Below, piece after piece: positions 26,100 to 38,490 of a stretch of DNA of 64,000 nucleotides. Numbering within the stretch: position 1 is the first letter of the stretch; each line of letters opens with the position of its first letter. A program made the translations under genes and the position numbers. The notes below the pieces were generated by a model. That model was given only the letters and a program-made list of their open reading frames with translations, was not told the DNA's origin and searched no databases. Origin of the DNA: Casuarina equisetifolia (lineage: Eukaryota; Streptophyta; Magnoliopsida; Fagales; Casuarinaceae); the NCBI GenBank assembly GCA_028551475.1, contig CM052356.1, forward strand, positions 19,991,884 to 20,055,883, written 5' to 3'.

Positions 26100-26990
26100 A
26101 TAAATCAAAGTCGCTTTCCAATGTTAAATTCACCCCAAAAATCAAGTAAGGATTGAAGACAGTATAAAAAATGAAATTCTTAGGAAAGTTAATAAATTGT
26201 GATGGCTTGACTTCCAACTTATCCATAGGATCTTAGGACTTGAGGGCTATTGTATCCTTATCATATTTGACTTAAAATGGATCCTCTAAGATATTCCCTT
26301 CATGCTTTCTCATCCCTAGGATTTTCCTTGATCCCGTGTCGTCTCCAAAATCTTGTTTGACTCCTCAAGGAATTTTCTGTAATCTGCAACTCGTTCGTCT
26401 TCCCATTCTTCAACTTTAAAGTTGCATGACCACAATTCCTTTTAATATAAATTTTCTGTTGTTCAACCCTTCTATAACATATTATTTTATCGTACTCTTA
26501 GGGACCAAAATAATCATCGTCCTCTTTCATTCTTGGTCATAAGGAAATTCTCTTTCACGTCTTCGCAATCAAGATGCAATTTCGATTTTCTATGGATCAA
26601 CGCACGATTAAGATGGTCTTGAATAATCCAATTTGCAATATATATCATCAAATATAGAATATCATAGCAATTATTAATGTACCTCTTCACAAGTCACGAG
26701 TATGATCCTCTAAACAGTTCTATCATTTTCGTCAAAATTCTTGCTGGCATGCAGCCTTAAATCTATGAACATATCGCGAATTTCATGGAGTCCATAAGTC
26801 ATCGTGTTACAAGTACCTTCAGTGGCCACCCAAAGGGACTAGACCCCACAATCACTCTCAGTAAAGTGATTTCCTTCGCATTTATGTTTCATTATAGAAG
26901 GATGCCCATAAACTCTAACACCAACTGTTACAGGGCAGAATGAAAAGCATTATGTGACTAGAAAATTCTAGGCAGAGGTATATGAAGATG
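26100..26990 (-). mobile_element. Probable decayed LTR-retrotransposon fragment with primer-binding site
   Basis: On the minus strand, cctgtaacaGTTGGTGTTAGAG (about 26915-26937) looks like an LTR end followed by a mutated initiator-Met tRNA primer-binding site (canonical TGGTATCAGAGC). The sequence that would be the internal leader runs to lower coordinates and has only broken reading frames. LTR limits and superfamily cannot be fixed by eye. Confidence 0.4.
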
Positions 26991-29900
26991 ATAAATCCTA
27001 GACAATTCGGACAACATCACAAATCAGAACAAGGACATTATCCGACAATGCATGTGATGTAGGTGGCCGGAAGAGATGAAACAATAAACATGTGATCATA
27101 GTTGTTTAATTTGAACAGGTGAGGTGTTTCCACGTACAAGGAGAGAGATAATTCTACGTGCAAAAATTGGTACAAAATAAGTAGAATTGTACTGGGATCT
27201 TCAACATTACGTCACTGTAAAACAAAGTGGAGTTCCCTTTGTTCTTTGCAAGACCACTAATATTCCTTCTCTTCTGTTCGTCAATAATGCAGGCAGTGGC
27301 ATCCAATTTGGCCATTTGGTTTTTTATCTTCTCTTTTTATCTTTTCGTTCTTTAAGCAATCCAAAAGGTCCTCCTCCCCCATGAAAGATTTTGTGGAAGC
27401 GTTGTGTCAGACATTGCTTTGTTATTTCCGGTTACATACCAGAAAATGACCTAAGAGTGGGTTGTTAACTCGACCTTACTAAGTGGTTGTAAAACATTTT
27501 TGTTTTTTGCACCCAATGATATGTCATCATCATTATCATCATATATTAAATCTTTGGACAAGATAACTTTCTATTGTTGAGTTAGTTTTTGAATTGAATT
27601 TGAAATCTTTTAATTTAATATCAAAGCTTAAATTGAATCAATTTCATCATATGCAACTCTAAGTCAAATAACACTTGATTTGCAAGGTAAAATAAAATTT
27701 CTAAGATATGAAGTTTAAATTAAAAAAAAAAATCCAGAATCAATCCAAATTATTGAACGGAAGCCTCTCGGAAACAAGAATCTCGTGGATCTTACCAAGA
27801 AAATTATATGGAAAAGATTGTTAAACTACACGATTGGTGGAATATTACAAAAAATTTGAGTCGCATGATAGGTATAGGAATATAATGGTGTCCCTTACAG
27901 TCACATGGGATGTCCGAGATTGGCGATCAAAATATCAAGGGCAGGCTGATTACGTGATAGGGTGAGTGACAATATTCCAAACCCCTGTCGCAAGAAAAGT
28001 TCAAACCAATATCCAAGTTCCAGCATTCATGAGCCATTACGCGTTAAATCATGTGGGGGGCGGTGATCATCGTCAATGGAATAATCCTTCAAGCTCCGCT
28101 CGAAAGATGGACACGAACTGACGCCATTTTAAAAGAAAAATGCCTTTGTATCGGTTGTTATTCGATTAGGATGGAGATGTTATTTGTTCGCACAGTTTTG
28201 TTAACTTTTGCACGTGGAGTGTTGCTGCTTTGGGTTTTTTTGTTTGTGGCCAAACTTGGGACCATCTTGCACGGGGGCCTATTACAAGAAACAACTGCTG
28301 TCTAAATATTTCATGCTATAATCGGATGACTTTAACCACTTTAGCTTTTAACCCCAACCTACTCTCTCTTTTGGTGTTTTCTTCAACTTTTTACTTTTTA
28401 GGGTTCCTTGTGAATACGCTCCAATTAAAGTGTCCATTGATTGCTAATCCCTTCCTATACGATTCCTTGGAGGTTGTTAGGTAATTGAAGTTGATTTAAC
28501 ACTTTGTTCTTCTAGGTTCCTTATGAAGGAAGGCGCTTAGATGGAGCACTGATTGGTAGGTAAAACCGACATAGACCGGGTATAAGAAAATGACAGCAGG
28601 AGACAGAAACTTGAAGGTCAAGTTCTTATTTTTCTTTTTTTGGGTTCAGGTAATTGGAATTTGTCTTGCTATCAGATTGAAACAGGGTGCAGCATCCAGT
28701 AACAGTTGAGAGACAAAATCCAGTCCATAAGGTGCCACTGTGACCAACCATGCTTCCTCTTTTAACAGTGCAACCATGTTGCAGTAAACGTGACGAGGAA
28801 TCACGAATGAGTTTCCATCGAGCCTTTTCTTTACCGTTTGTTTTTTACTTTTTACTTTAAACAGTCATACCTTCGGGTACAAGCAAAAACGACACTTTTA
28901 ATGGCTGCTGTAACCTTCTTTGGCAAGTTTTTGCGCCATTTTCAACTCTATTTTTTTCACGGCTTTCCTTTTCAATTGATTTGGTCCTTTTCGGTCGTCC
29001 TTCTTTATTAAGCTTTGTTAGGTGCAGCGGTTTTGTGCAACATTCTTTATCGCCAGTCCTGGAAGTCTTTAATTGCTGCTAGAATCATTCTCATTCTCTC
29101 TAGTCTTTGTTTGGTTTGCAGTATCTAAAGAATGATTTGGGTTTAATCTTGAGCATCCTTCCTCTGGAAAAGAAAAATAGTAGTAAAAGGGCTATTCTCC
29201 CCTGGAAGCAAGATTTGGAATCCTCTGAACTCGTACCAGTCTTAGAAACAGAGCTCGGCACGGCGCCCAGAACCCTCAAAAAACTCCAAGGGCATTGACC
29301 ACACCCGTGAGAAAGGCTCGAAACTACCCACTGAGCATAAGAGGTCAACAAGTTTCAATTAAACAATAAATGCAGCTTCTGCAGTCAGAAATCTCTAGAA
29401 ACAAGAAAAGAAAGAAATGGGAACTTCTATGTGATCGACACTTAAAATCTAATATTTGGCTGAAGGCTAGAGTGATCCACACTCACTTTATTGAGATAAT
29501 ATACCTTTTGCGTGATCAACTGTATATGTCAGAGTTCTACAGTTTCTTCGTATGATATTCACACAGTCACATCATTAGCTCAAAAACCAAGGACAAGAAC
29601 AACATGTTTTGGGCAAATAACCTTTTTGACGTTGTTCTTTCTTTTTACTGAGTAATAGTATTCGACACGTCGGAGAAATTCTTCCTTTTACGTTTTTATC
29701 TTTAGCCCCTTTTACCAGGAGATGCACGAGATCAGGACTGCAACAAAGGCCTGTCACAAGATGCTCTGCCTACCTCTTTTCTTCTTGCAGACTCCGAGAC
29801 TCGAACTCAATGGCTGGACTGATCCCTCCTTTCAGAACTCTTTTTCCCATCATAATTAGGAGCGACAAAAAATGAAAAATCTAGATCACTTTCACACTGC

Positions 29901-30807
29901 ACTTGGGTTTGTTTTTGATTGACTATAAGTGAAAATGTTCAGCAACTAAAATCGATGATTTAACACCAGAAATCCAAACATTGTTAGACCTTCAAAGCAT
30001 GCCAGCAGCAACTTAAAAGGCAATGAAAATGAAATTAATTGTCTCATATATGTTGGACTTTGGATTATGCGACTAGGTTAAGCCTAAAAAGGTTGTGTAA
30101 CTCGAGGATTGCTGTCAATGTTGGAGTGGGAAACGACATAATACCAGGTCAAGTCACTCAAGACACACTCGGACAAAGATAGAAATGATGGGTTAACTAA
30201 AGAAATAGAGAAGCATCAGAGTTATCTCAAAAAAAGTTGACGCATGAAACTTTAACCACCTTTATTAGGTTAACTGTAACGCTTAATCATGTGGTTCCTT
30301 GTTTGTAATTACTTCAAAAGTTCTCCACTTTAGACTGGGAAAATGTCTTACGTGTCACATTCCCCTCATCAAAAACTGGGTTCTAAAGAGAGGAGATCGG
30401 AGAGATTCCATCCAGCTAAAAAGAATGAACCAATAATTGTTCTTTCTTCCACGATTACCTTTTTTATCCTCCAGTCCAGCTTGAATCCTTCACATTTCCA
30501 GGTATATTGCCAATAAAGTGTAAAATGGGGAAGTTTCAAGTGAAAAAAAGAGTGCATTTTTTTGCAGAGTTTCCACCCACCGAATCCCAACACGCACTAA
30601 CTTCCCTGATTGTCTCTCTTCCCCAATTATAATAACCATAATAACAATAATGACAACAACTTAAGGATGCGAATGGGCAAGCAAGAAGCGTGTCACAGTC
30701 CCCCTTCCCCCACCTCGTGGCCTAGTTAACAAAAAATAATGCCCCCCCTCACAAGAGGTTAAATGGCCATGTTCCAAGCTTTCCTTCATTCGTCCCCACT
30801 TTCCTTC

Positions 30808-30816
30808 TTTATAAAA
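30808..30816 (+). promoter_or_regulatory. TATA box of the DNA glycosylase gene
   Basis: TTTATAAAA about 140 bases before the ATG at 30955, followed by a C/T-rich leader (ccctcccccccctctcctcc). Confidence 0.55.
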
Positions 30817-30954
30817 CCCCACATCCCTCCCCCCCCTCTCCTCCACATCCTCAAACACTCATCACCTCCTTCATTCCCATCTTCCTCTTTCTGCCATTAA
30901 TCCTGCGGCTCTGACCCCGCGTTTCCCTTTTCTCCCACATAAACATAACGTAAA

Positions 30955-31781
30955 ATGTGCACCTCCGAGGCCAGAGTGACCCTTGGCATTGATGTCATCC
31001 CAACTCCGACAGTGGCTCGAATTAATGGCAGACCAGTCCTTCAGCCAACTTCTAACCGGGTTCCCAGCCTGGAACGCCGTAACTCGCTAAAGAAAGCATC
31101 CCCTCCACCACCACCACCTCCACCACCAACTTCCGCTGCTAGTCCTAGGACTAAGACTTCATTGACGCCTCCGATTTCCCCCAAGTCAAAGTCACCCAGA
31201 CCACCTGCAGTGAAACGAGGGAATGACAACAGTGGGTTGAATTTGAGTGCAGAGAAGATTATCATTCCAAAAAGTACCACCAAGACGCCATCTTTGGAGA
31301 GGAAGAAGTCGAAGAGTTTCAAGGGCATTTATGGTGATCATGGAGCTCTGAGTTGTGGGGCTTCTCCCCCTGTGGAAGCGTCCTTCAGTTACTCTTCATC
31401 TTTGATTACTGAGGCACCAGGAAGCATAGCTGCAGGGAGGAGGGAACAGATGGCGCTGCAACAAGCACAAAGAAAGATGCGAATCGCCCATTATGGAAGA
31501 TCAAAGTCCGCGAAGTTCGAGAATGTTGTCTCCCTTGATTCTTCAAACGAGATGACAACGAAGACCACTGAAGAAGAGAAGAGATGCAGTTTCATCACAC
31601 CCAATTCTGGTATAATAGCGTTCTCTTTACCTAATGTTTATTTAATGCGACCAATTTCCTTCCCTAAACTTTCTTTAGAGTTATTTTCAACACTAAATGA
31701 GTTACTGATCAATGTCTTCTTCTTTTTCATCCTAGATCCCATCTATGTCGCTTACCATGATGAAGAATGGGGAGTTCCTGT
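30955..31781 (+). CDS. TAG-type DNA-3-methyladenine glycosylase I family protein (5' part, cut by gap)
   Basis: Base-excision-repair glycosylase of the HhH superfamily, excising alkylated bases, presumably in the nucleus. Exon 1 is 30955-31609; exon 2 starts 31736 and runs into the gap. A 218-residue N-terminal region is basic and low complexity, with nine consecutive Pro at about 50-58 and several SLERR/SLERK repeats, as in plant TAG homologues. Exon 2 opens the catalytic domain with DPIYVAYHDEEWGVPV, the hallmark TAG start (conserved HDEEWG). The rest of the domain is missing, and nothing after 32281 looks like its C-terminus, so the remaining exons must lie in the gap. Arabidopsis At1g80850/At1g15970 are the relatives I recall. 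Reading through exon 1 beyond 31609 adds intron sequence and is not a real extension. Confidence 0.85.
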
Positions 31782-32281
31782 NNNNNNNNNNNNNNNNNNN
31801 NNNNNNNNNNNNNNNNNNNNNNNNNNNNNNNNNNNNNNNNNNNNNNNNNNNNNNNNNNNNNNNNNNNNNNNNNNNNNNNNNNNNNNNNNNNNNNNNNNNN
31901 NNNNNNNNNNNNNNNNNNNNNNNNNNNNNNNNNNNNNNNNNNNNNNNNNNNNNNNNNNNNNNNNNNNNNNNNNNNNNNNNNNNNNNNNNNNNNNNNNNNN
32001 NNNNNNNNNNNNNNNNNNNNNNNNNNNNNNNNNNNNNNNNNNNNNNNNNNNNNNNNNNNNNNNNNNNNNNNNNNNNNNNNNNNNNNNNNNNNNNNNNNNN
32101 NNNNNNNNNNNNNNNNNNNNNNNNNNNNNNNNNNNNNNNNNNNNNNNNNNNNNNNNNNNNNNNNNNNNNNNNNNNNNNNNNNNNNNNNNNNNNNNNNNNN
32201 NNNNNNNNNNNNNNNNNNNNNNNNNNNNNNNNNNNNNNNNNNNNNNNNNNNNNNNNNNNNNNNNNNNNNNNNNNNNNNNNN
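31782..32281. other. Assembly gap of exactly 500 N
   Basis: Exactly 500 consecutive N, the usual placeholder for a gap of unknown size. It removes most of the glycosylase domain. The real distance may be larger or smaller. Confidence 0.99.
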
Positions 32282-34231
32282 TTCAGGATGGTTCATAGAA
32301 GTTCATGTATAGATTTCACGTATTGCTGGAGACAGCATGAACATGGGATACCGACGTGAAAACGGGATAGCATGAACTGGGACTTCGTTCACCTTAAAGA
32401 AGAAAATCATGACACGTTGGAAAACTGGACATGCTGCAAGTATAGAGACGAGGGCTTGGTATAAGAAAACCACAAAAAGCAAGAATTCCGTTATCAAAAC
32501 GTTTCGAGGATCCCAGATAACGGGAGGGTGAATTGAAGTTGTACGTACAGTGCGCACCTTTTTCTTTCTTTACACTACGACACTTTTTGAAGATTGAATC
32601 TTAAAAGAGCTGTTAAACTACTCAAGTGGGGAGGGAGGGAGAAGGAGTGGATCTATTAAATGAACTAGTTATTTTCTGAATGATTAACTTTTCTTAGCTT
32701 TTCTAATGAAATCATGAGTTATTGTCAGAATGATTAAGCTTTCCTTGTGGTCTTCCTTCCAAAGGGCACATAATCATGTGTTTCCCAACGGAACCCCACA
32801 TATTTTCCTCGTGTTGTAGCTTGGTGTCCCTTCCCGTAACCCACGAAACTGGCTGGCCTACTTCGAGATTTAGGATGAAAAAAATGGTCCCTTTAGTACG
32901 TGTTCTAGAAACTTTTTCTTCAGTTTTTCTGTTGATCTTTCACTTCCAATTATACTCCCATTTCGAAGTTAAATGACTCACAGTAATTTGCCAAACATAA
33001 AACGTTAATTATCTCAAGTCATTCTCCTAAGCTCAAGGATCAGAGTAGCACACTTGTTCTGAAATTAACCCATTCATCCAAAGAAGAAGAAAAATCAAGT
33101 ATGCCCAAGCAATTGAAAAGAAGATATCTGATCTCTGAGACATCGTAGAACTGATGTCATGGGGCTGTCATACAACGTTAACATGGAGAGATCTTACGAG
33201 TGTAACTTTACTGTACCATTTTTTGTCTTGTTCGAGAAAGCAAAAAGAAGAAACAGTAGAAGAACAAAGGCAGGCGATAAAAACAATAACGAGTAAGCAG
33301 GCATAGCTGAGTCGTAGGACTTAAGTCATGGAATTGATACCTTGTATCCTTTTCTTTTCTTTTTTTTTTCTATTTTTTAACTTAAAAAAATGATTACAGT
33401 GTTTATAAGCTTTCACTCACCAATTTGCAAAGCAAATGATTAAGAAGGTTTCCTCGCAAGGTCATCTTTTTTGCTCAATTTTTGTTATGAACGGCAGTAA
33501 GCTTAGCTTTGAAAGGACGAATGGCTGAAGAGAAGGCTACCAGAACACTCAATTAGACCATGCGGTCGTCCTCAGAGTGGAGGAGAATTTAATATTCCTC
33601 AGCATTTCTCAAGTGGATTGCTTTTGTGACCAACTGGTCATCGACTTTTCTTTCTCCGCTGTGGTCTGGTGGAGACATGTAATGGAAACATAACCCCAGG
33701 TTTAACCAAACGATTAACTATTCAATTGTAGCTTAGTGAATTAAGAAACAACCCACAACAAAGAAACATAAACTGAGCAATCATATATCTTCGTCACGCA
33801 GACAGTAATCTGCCTTATAAAATCAAAAGATCCCAGATATCATAAAGAAAAACGAAGGGGTAGCAGTGAATCCCTGTTCTACTTTTTGAAATTTACAAGT
33901 TAACTCTCCTTCTGCCTTAGTTTCCAATTAGTGGGCCACGAGACACTGTAGAGAAGCTTTGCAAATGCATTACGTTGATGATCCTCTTGCCAAGTCTCCC
34001 ATGAAGTTGATAAAATAAATCAGGTTGTCGATCTTCCAGTTGGCCTAGATTTTATCGCTTGTCGGTCACCATATAATTCTTTTTTCTTTCTTTCTCTCCA
34101 CCATTTTAAAACTTAAAAATCTAATAAACAGAATGTCCTGGAAACCTGTCAGTTAAAAGGAGTGCGAGCCCTCTTGATAAACGCTATGAGCTGAACGCTT
34201 TGGGGGGAAGGCCTTCGTGACAAGCACAAAG
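32282..34231. other. Region between the gap and the MYB gene
   Basis: Starts just after the gap, with loosely repeated segments (cagcatgaac at 32333, tagcatgaac at 32368). It holds the MYB promoter and leader to the right, with pyrimidine-rich tracts at 33350-33375 and 34080-34100. No coding signal. Confidence 0.55.
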
Positions 34232-35416
34232 ATGGACGGCCACCGTTGCTGCAGCAAACAGAAGATTAAACGTGGGCTATGGTCTCCTGAAGAGGATGAG
34301 AAGCTCATGGGTTACATCACCACCCATGGACATGGAAGCTGGAGTTCTGTACCAAGGCTTGCAGGTAGCAGCCTCTCTCTCTCTCACTCTCCTTTCCCCG
34401 CGCTGACAAAAACTAAGTTCTTGCTAAGTTGAATTTCAGGCTTGGATAGGTGTGGGAAGAGTTGCAGACTGAGATGGATAAATTATCTAAGGCCGGATCT
34501 AAAACGCGGTTCCTTCACTGCGGAAGAAGAACAGATCATTATTGATGTTCATAGGATTGTGGGCAACAAGTAAGGATCACTCATCATAGAAGGGATAGTA
34601 AAAGAAAATTTCTAAGAGATCTTTGGTCGTCTTCTTCTTCTTTTTTTCTGTGCAAATTTTAATAGCCTTTTGTCTGGTTGTTGCTAAAGATGGGCCCAGA
34701 TAGCGAAGCATCTCCCTGGAAGAACAGACAATGAGGTGAAGAATTTCTGGAATTCATGCATCAAGAAAAGGCTTCTCTCACAAGGATTGGACCCAAACAC
34801 TCACAATCTGTTATCAGCTCATCAGAGAGCCGCTAACAGGGCTGCTGGCAATATATCACGAACCCATAAAGAGCCCATTTCAGTTTTCACTCTGAGCAAT
34901 CAACTTACAGATGCTTCCCTAGAAATGAAAACACCATTTGTTACAATACCCCATGCTCAACCTTCATTACTCCAAAACATGGCCATACCCACCACTGAAG
35001 CTCAAAGCACTGACGTCGTTTTGAATGCGCAGCGTCAGATTTCCACTGATGTAACTGGCTTCCCTTACCGATCAACTCTTGATCTGAGCACTTCCAATAA
35101 TTCTTCGTCTTCCTCTTCATTGAACCCATCATGGATTGAGCTCCCAAATCATGACAACTGGTTTTGGGGTGGCACTGTTGAACCCTTTGAAGTGCCAAGA
35201 TTGGAAGGGGAGCAATCAGTGAGACAACCACAACAAGAGAATAAGGAGGTGAGTTCTGAGATGCGACCTGATGAAATCGGTGAAGCTAAGGATAACCAAA
35301 TCATGGATACTTCATTTGATAGCTTTAACATTGATCCTGGGTTTATGGAGTCTGCGCTTATGTCTGGCTTACTGCATTATGATTTCAACCCTATGGATGA
35401 TCTTGCATGGAACTAG
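34232..35416 (+). CDS. R2R3-MYB transcription factor
   Basis: Nuclear DNA-binding regulator. Exons 34232-34364, 34440-34569 and 34690-35416 give 329 aa; both introns sit at the standard R2R3-MYB positions. R2 (about 13-63) has W17, W37, W57; R3 (about 66-116) has F70, W89, W108. The linker is [10 protein letters not shown]. The Cys-containing start ([21 protein letters not shown]) and [22 protein letters not shown] resemble the secondary-wall MYBs (MYB103, MYB26) and the MYB86/55/61 group; GLDPNTH after R3 is like the latter. The bHLH-binding signature in R3 is absent. The C-terminal half is Ser/Asn-rich and acidic near its end ([10 protein letters not shown]), likely an activation region. 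A role in secondary wall formation is inferred. The subgroup needs a tree. Confidence 0.95.
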
Positions 35417-38400
35417 CTACATACTAGGCCTTCATGAGTGTATTGCTAGCTCTTGTTTAATGTAGGGGTGCATTTCACAAATTTCCAATTCAATGTTCTT
35501 TTTCAAGGTATTAAAAAGTACATTGCTCTTTTCGCCCATGCCCATTGAATACCGCAGAAAAAGTGATGACAAGGGTCAAGGTGGTTTTTTAACTTCAAGA
35601 GCAAGATATAATGATAAATGGACCCCAAAAAAAAAAAAAAACTTCATTATCCATGAAATATCTCTCCAAATCTCACACGTGATGTGCATATTACCAGTTG
35701 TTCAAAGTTTCATTATTGCATCTTTAGTAGGTTTTTCCTATTCCAACCAATAATTGACCAATCGTGGTTCTGCATCTTGCTAGACTACACTCATCCTTAC
35801 GATGATTTGGACGAAATTTTCAATTTAAACATGCTTGCTTGATGCATCATTTCCCGGCTTGTTAAAGCGAGATGCTGACGTCTCGGAATTGCCCGAGTCT
35901 CTTGACAACCGACAATGATCCATCGAGTTGAAAATGGTCCAGTCCATTGGGCTAATAAGAGATCTTTTGGGCCATTCCTAAGGCCATAATTCGACCTCCA
36001 TTTTGGGACTTCTAGTCTGCGTCTTAACACGACGGCTACTGGAAGTCCCTAAATTATTTTTGGAACGTCTGCCAGTGATGGAAGAGCACCAAAAATAATA
36101 CCAAAAGTGAAAGAAATAAAAAGTGGAAGATAGTACGGAGGACGCAACAAAACCTAACGTCGTAAACGTGTAAGCCTAGAACTTGAGAAGAAAGCAAAAG
36201 CAAAAGCAAAAGTTGAACCTCCTAGCTAATTAATTGCGCAAAATTGGCAAGACGTTGGTTCGTGTCAAAATTTGTGAGAATGAATGAGCAACAGTAGTGC
36301 ATATGTCCGACATTTTAGTCTTATTGGATCTCTTTTCAGTCCTAAAAGCCAGCTCACAGAGAAGACTTATTATCACATATATAAACCCAACATTAACCCC
36401 TTCTCAACCCAATGTGGGATATTTCAACAATCTCTACCGTCACAGATTAGATCTTAAGCCAGAATTATCAACTTGTTTTTAACTCAGCTCAACATGATCT
36501 TAAGCCTCTATATACATTAGGCCCTTACCCATTTTCGCCTAATCTCTCTTGGGTTTCGATACTAAATGTTAATATTATTGAGCTTTCTCTTTACCTTAAA
36601 AGTTATTGATTATCAGCTAATTTAGTAGTAAACTAACAGGACTTAAGACCCCTTAAAATCTTAATTTCAACATTTGCACGCATAAATTAGGTGCATCTAT
36701 ATAAATAAAATAAAATAAAAGCTAGCTCATAGAGAAAACTCACCCTCATACTTATAAACCCAAAATAAAACACTTCTCAACTTGACGTGGAACATCTCAA
36801 TACAATAATATTCTAAATTGAAAACTTCAAAAGGAAAATTTTGAAAATAGAGAGATTATGCGTGATGATTTGAATTCATGAGAATCATATTCAGTAAAAT
36901 GTGTCAATCGTACAATATGAAGTAGGTAAGTAATCATTTTGGTAAGAAAATGTTTTCATATGAGATCTAAATACTCGAAAAAACTAAAAAGATGAGTTTT
37001 ATAGTGAAGAATATGATATAGCAATGAAATATTTTTACATTATGCTTTCACAATTTAATACTATTATCGATATTATAATTATCTTCTCTATGTTGGTGTT
37101 GCGGTTATAATTTAAGAAACAATATTCAAAATCAGCTTTTTTTTCATCTTTATTATTTATCAAACAACAATTCAGTTTCTTGTTTCTACACTTCAATTCT
37201 TTTTCTTTGCTCGGTTGAGAATTATTTTGAGACTCCAAATATGAGACGTGTAAGTCCAACGTACGGCTCGAAGAGAAATATGACATTTTGTCTAAAAACT
37301 ATGGAAAAGTAAGCAATGCATATTTTTTTTATCATATGCTTAGTACGATAGAAACTTGAAAAGGAATATCTCACTCTAGTAAATGACATAAATAAAATCC
37401 AAATTAGTTGTCTTTTTGACAATCTTAATATAACATAATTATGCTACTTGGTTGGGATAATGAAGGAAAGAATCTAACGCATACAATCATTATTCTAGAT
37501 GCGTTTCTATTTATTTTTTGAAGTACTACAAGGAAGAAACAATTATTTAATAAGCCTTCCTTCCCAAATTAGCATGATTGAATAGGGGTATTCTACGGAA
37601 GTATCATTGGTCAATCAATCAATCTTCTAAATCCTGGAAACGAAGAGACAGAGGTCATATTTAGTCTAATTAAAAGATTGTACTATTGAAAACACCTAAA
37701 CCGAATTAAATATTGGAAACTTGCAGCTTCTGCTGTCCTGTATAATGATTAAGGCAGCTGGATGAGCTTTCTCCTTTTCATTTCTTCGTTATGTTCTGGG
37801 TCGTAGGGTCTCATACTGCACAGCTTTTAGGCTGGAAAATTTTGGGTTCTGAACCTCCCATGTGAAAAGCTCGTCCACTATCCCGTCCCTCACCCAAAAC
37901 CGTGTTTGGAGAATCTGCCTCTGCCCTCCCTCCCTCCTCTTCAAAGAAAGGAAAAAAGAAATGGGGAATGGCTTGGCATTTTATAGGCTTCTCCGATACG
38001 AGTGACTATCTGGGAATCACCCATGAAGCACCTCTCTTTGGTGGGTAGAAACTAAGCGTCTATCCCATCCCAAAAGACGTCAGCACTCTTTTGTGGGAGA
38101 AAATCAGAGGTCTGTGCGGAAACCGATCTTTTGGGCTACCGATAATAGTCAGTAGTGAGGGAAAATATGTCAAAAGGAAAATATTTACGCAAAGATGTGA
38201 TACATAAATTCAAATAAAATAACACCATTACAAGCTATCTTTTCCATTTCTCCAAGAGCACGAGACATTTGAATAAATACGGAACAAAACAGAAGGAAAA
38301 GAAAAAAGACCAAAAAAAAATGTTCGTATTCTTCATCATTGTAGATGAAGTGCAGAGATAGTCATCATCTCGCAAACCAATCCCCCATTTTCTATGTTAT

Positions 38401-38490
38401 TTTAGCAGGACAAAATGTTCTACCTTTTGTGTCAATGAATTGAAGTATTGCAATATTTGTGAAGGCCGCCTTGTTAGTGCAGTTAGTCTT
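35417..38490. other. Intergenic region between MYB and NAC genes
   Basis: Convergent 3' flanks. It contains two diverged copies of a short repeat (36338-36430 and 36718-36815), an A run at 35626-35641 and otherwise AT-rich sequence. No gene is supported. Confidence 0.55.
36338..36815 (+). repeat. Two diverged copies of a short dispersed repeat
   Basis: Copy 1 (36346-36430): gctcacagagaagac, then tataaacccaa, then cccaatgtgggatatttcaa. Copy 2 (36722-36810): gctcatagagaaaac, then tataaacccaa, then ttgacgtggaacatctcaa. The same blocks occur in the same order and orientation, about 376 bases apart. A caatgtgggat-type core is widespread in plant intergenic repeats. Confidence 0.6.

Larger units (their letters stand above)
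23860..30954. other. Gene-free region between sHSP and DNA glycosylase
   Basis: About 7 kb with no supportable gene. It contains the sHSP promoter, an inverted repeat at 24361-24447, a probable decayed LTR-element fragment (about 26100-26990), and the CT-rich promoter and leader of the glycosylase gene (30700-30954). Small ORFs such as 28051-28305 carry no recognisable family features. Confidence 0.6.

Noticed and set aside
28051..28305. 84-codon ORF with hydrophobic end
   Set aside because: No start context, splice sites or neighbours that support it, and the composition fits AT-rich random sequence.
31727..32359. Long ORFs crossing the N run
   Set aside because: They are open only because N codons are not stops. 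They carry no evidence.
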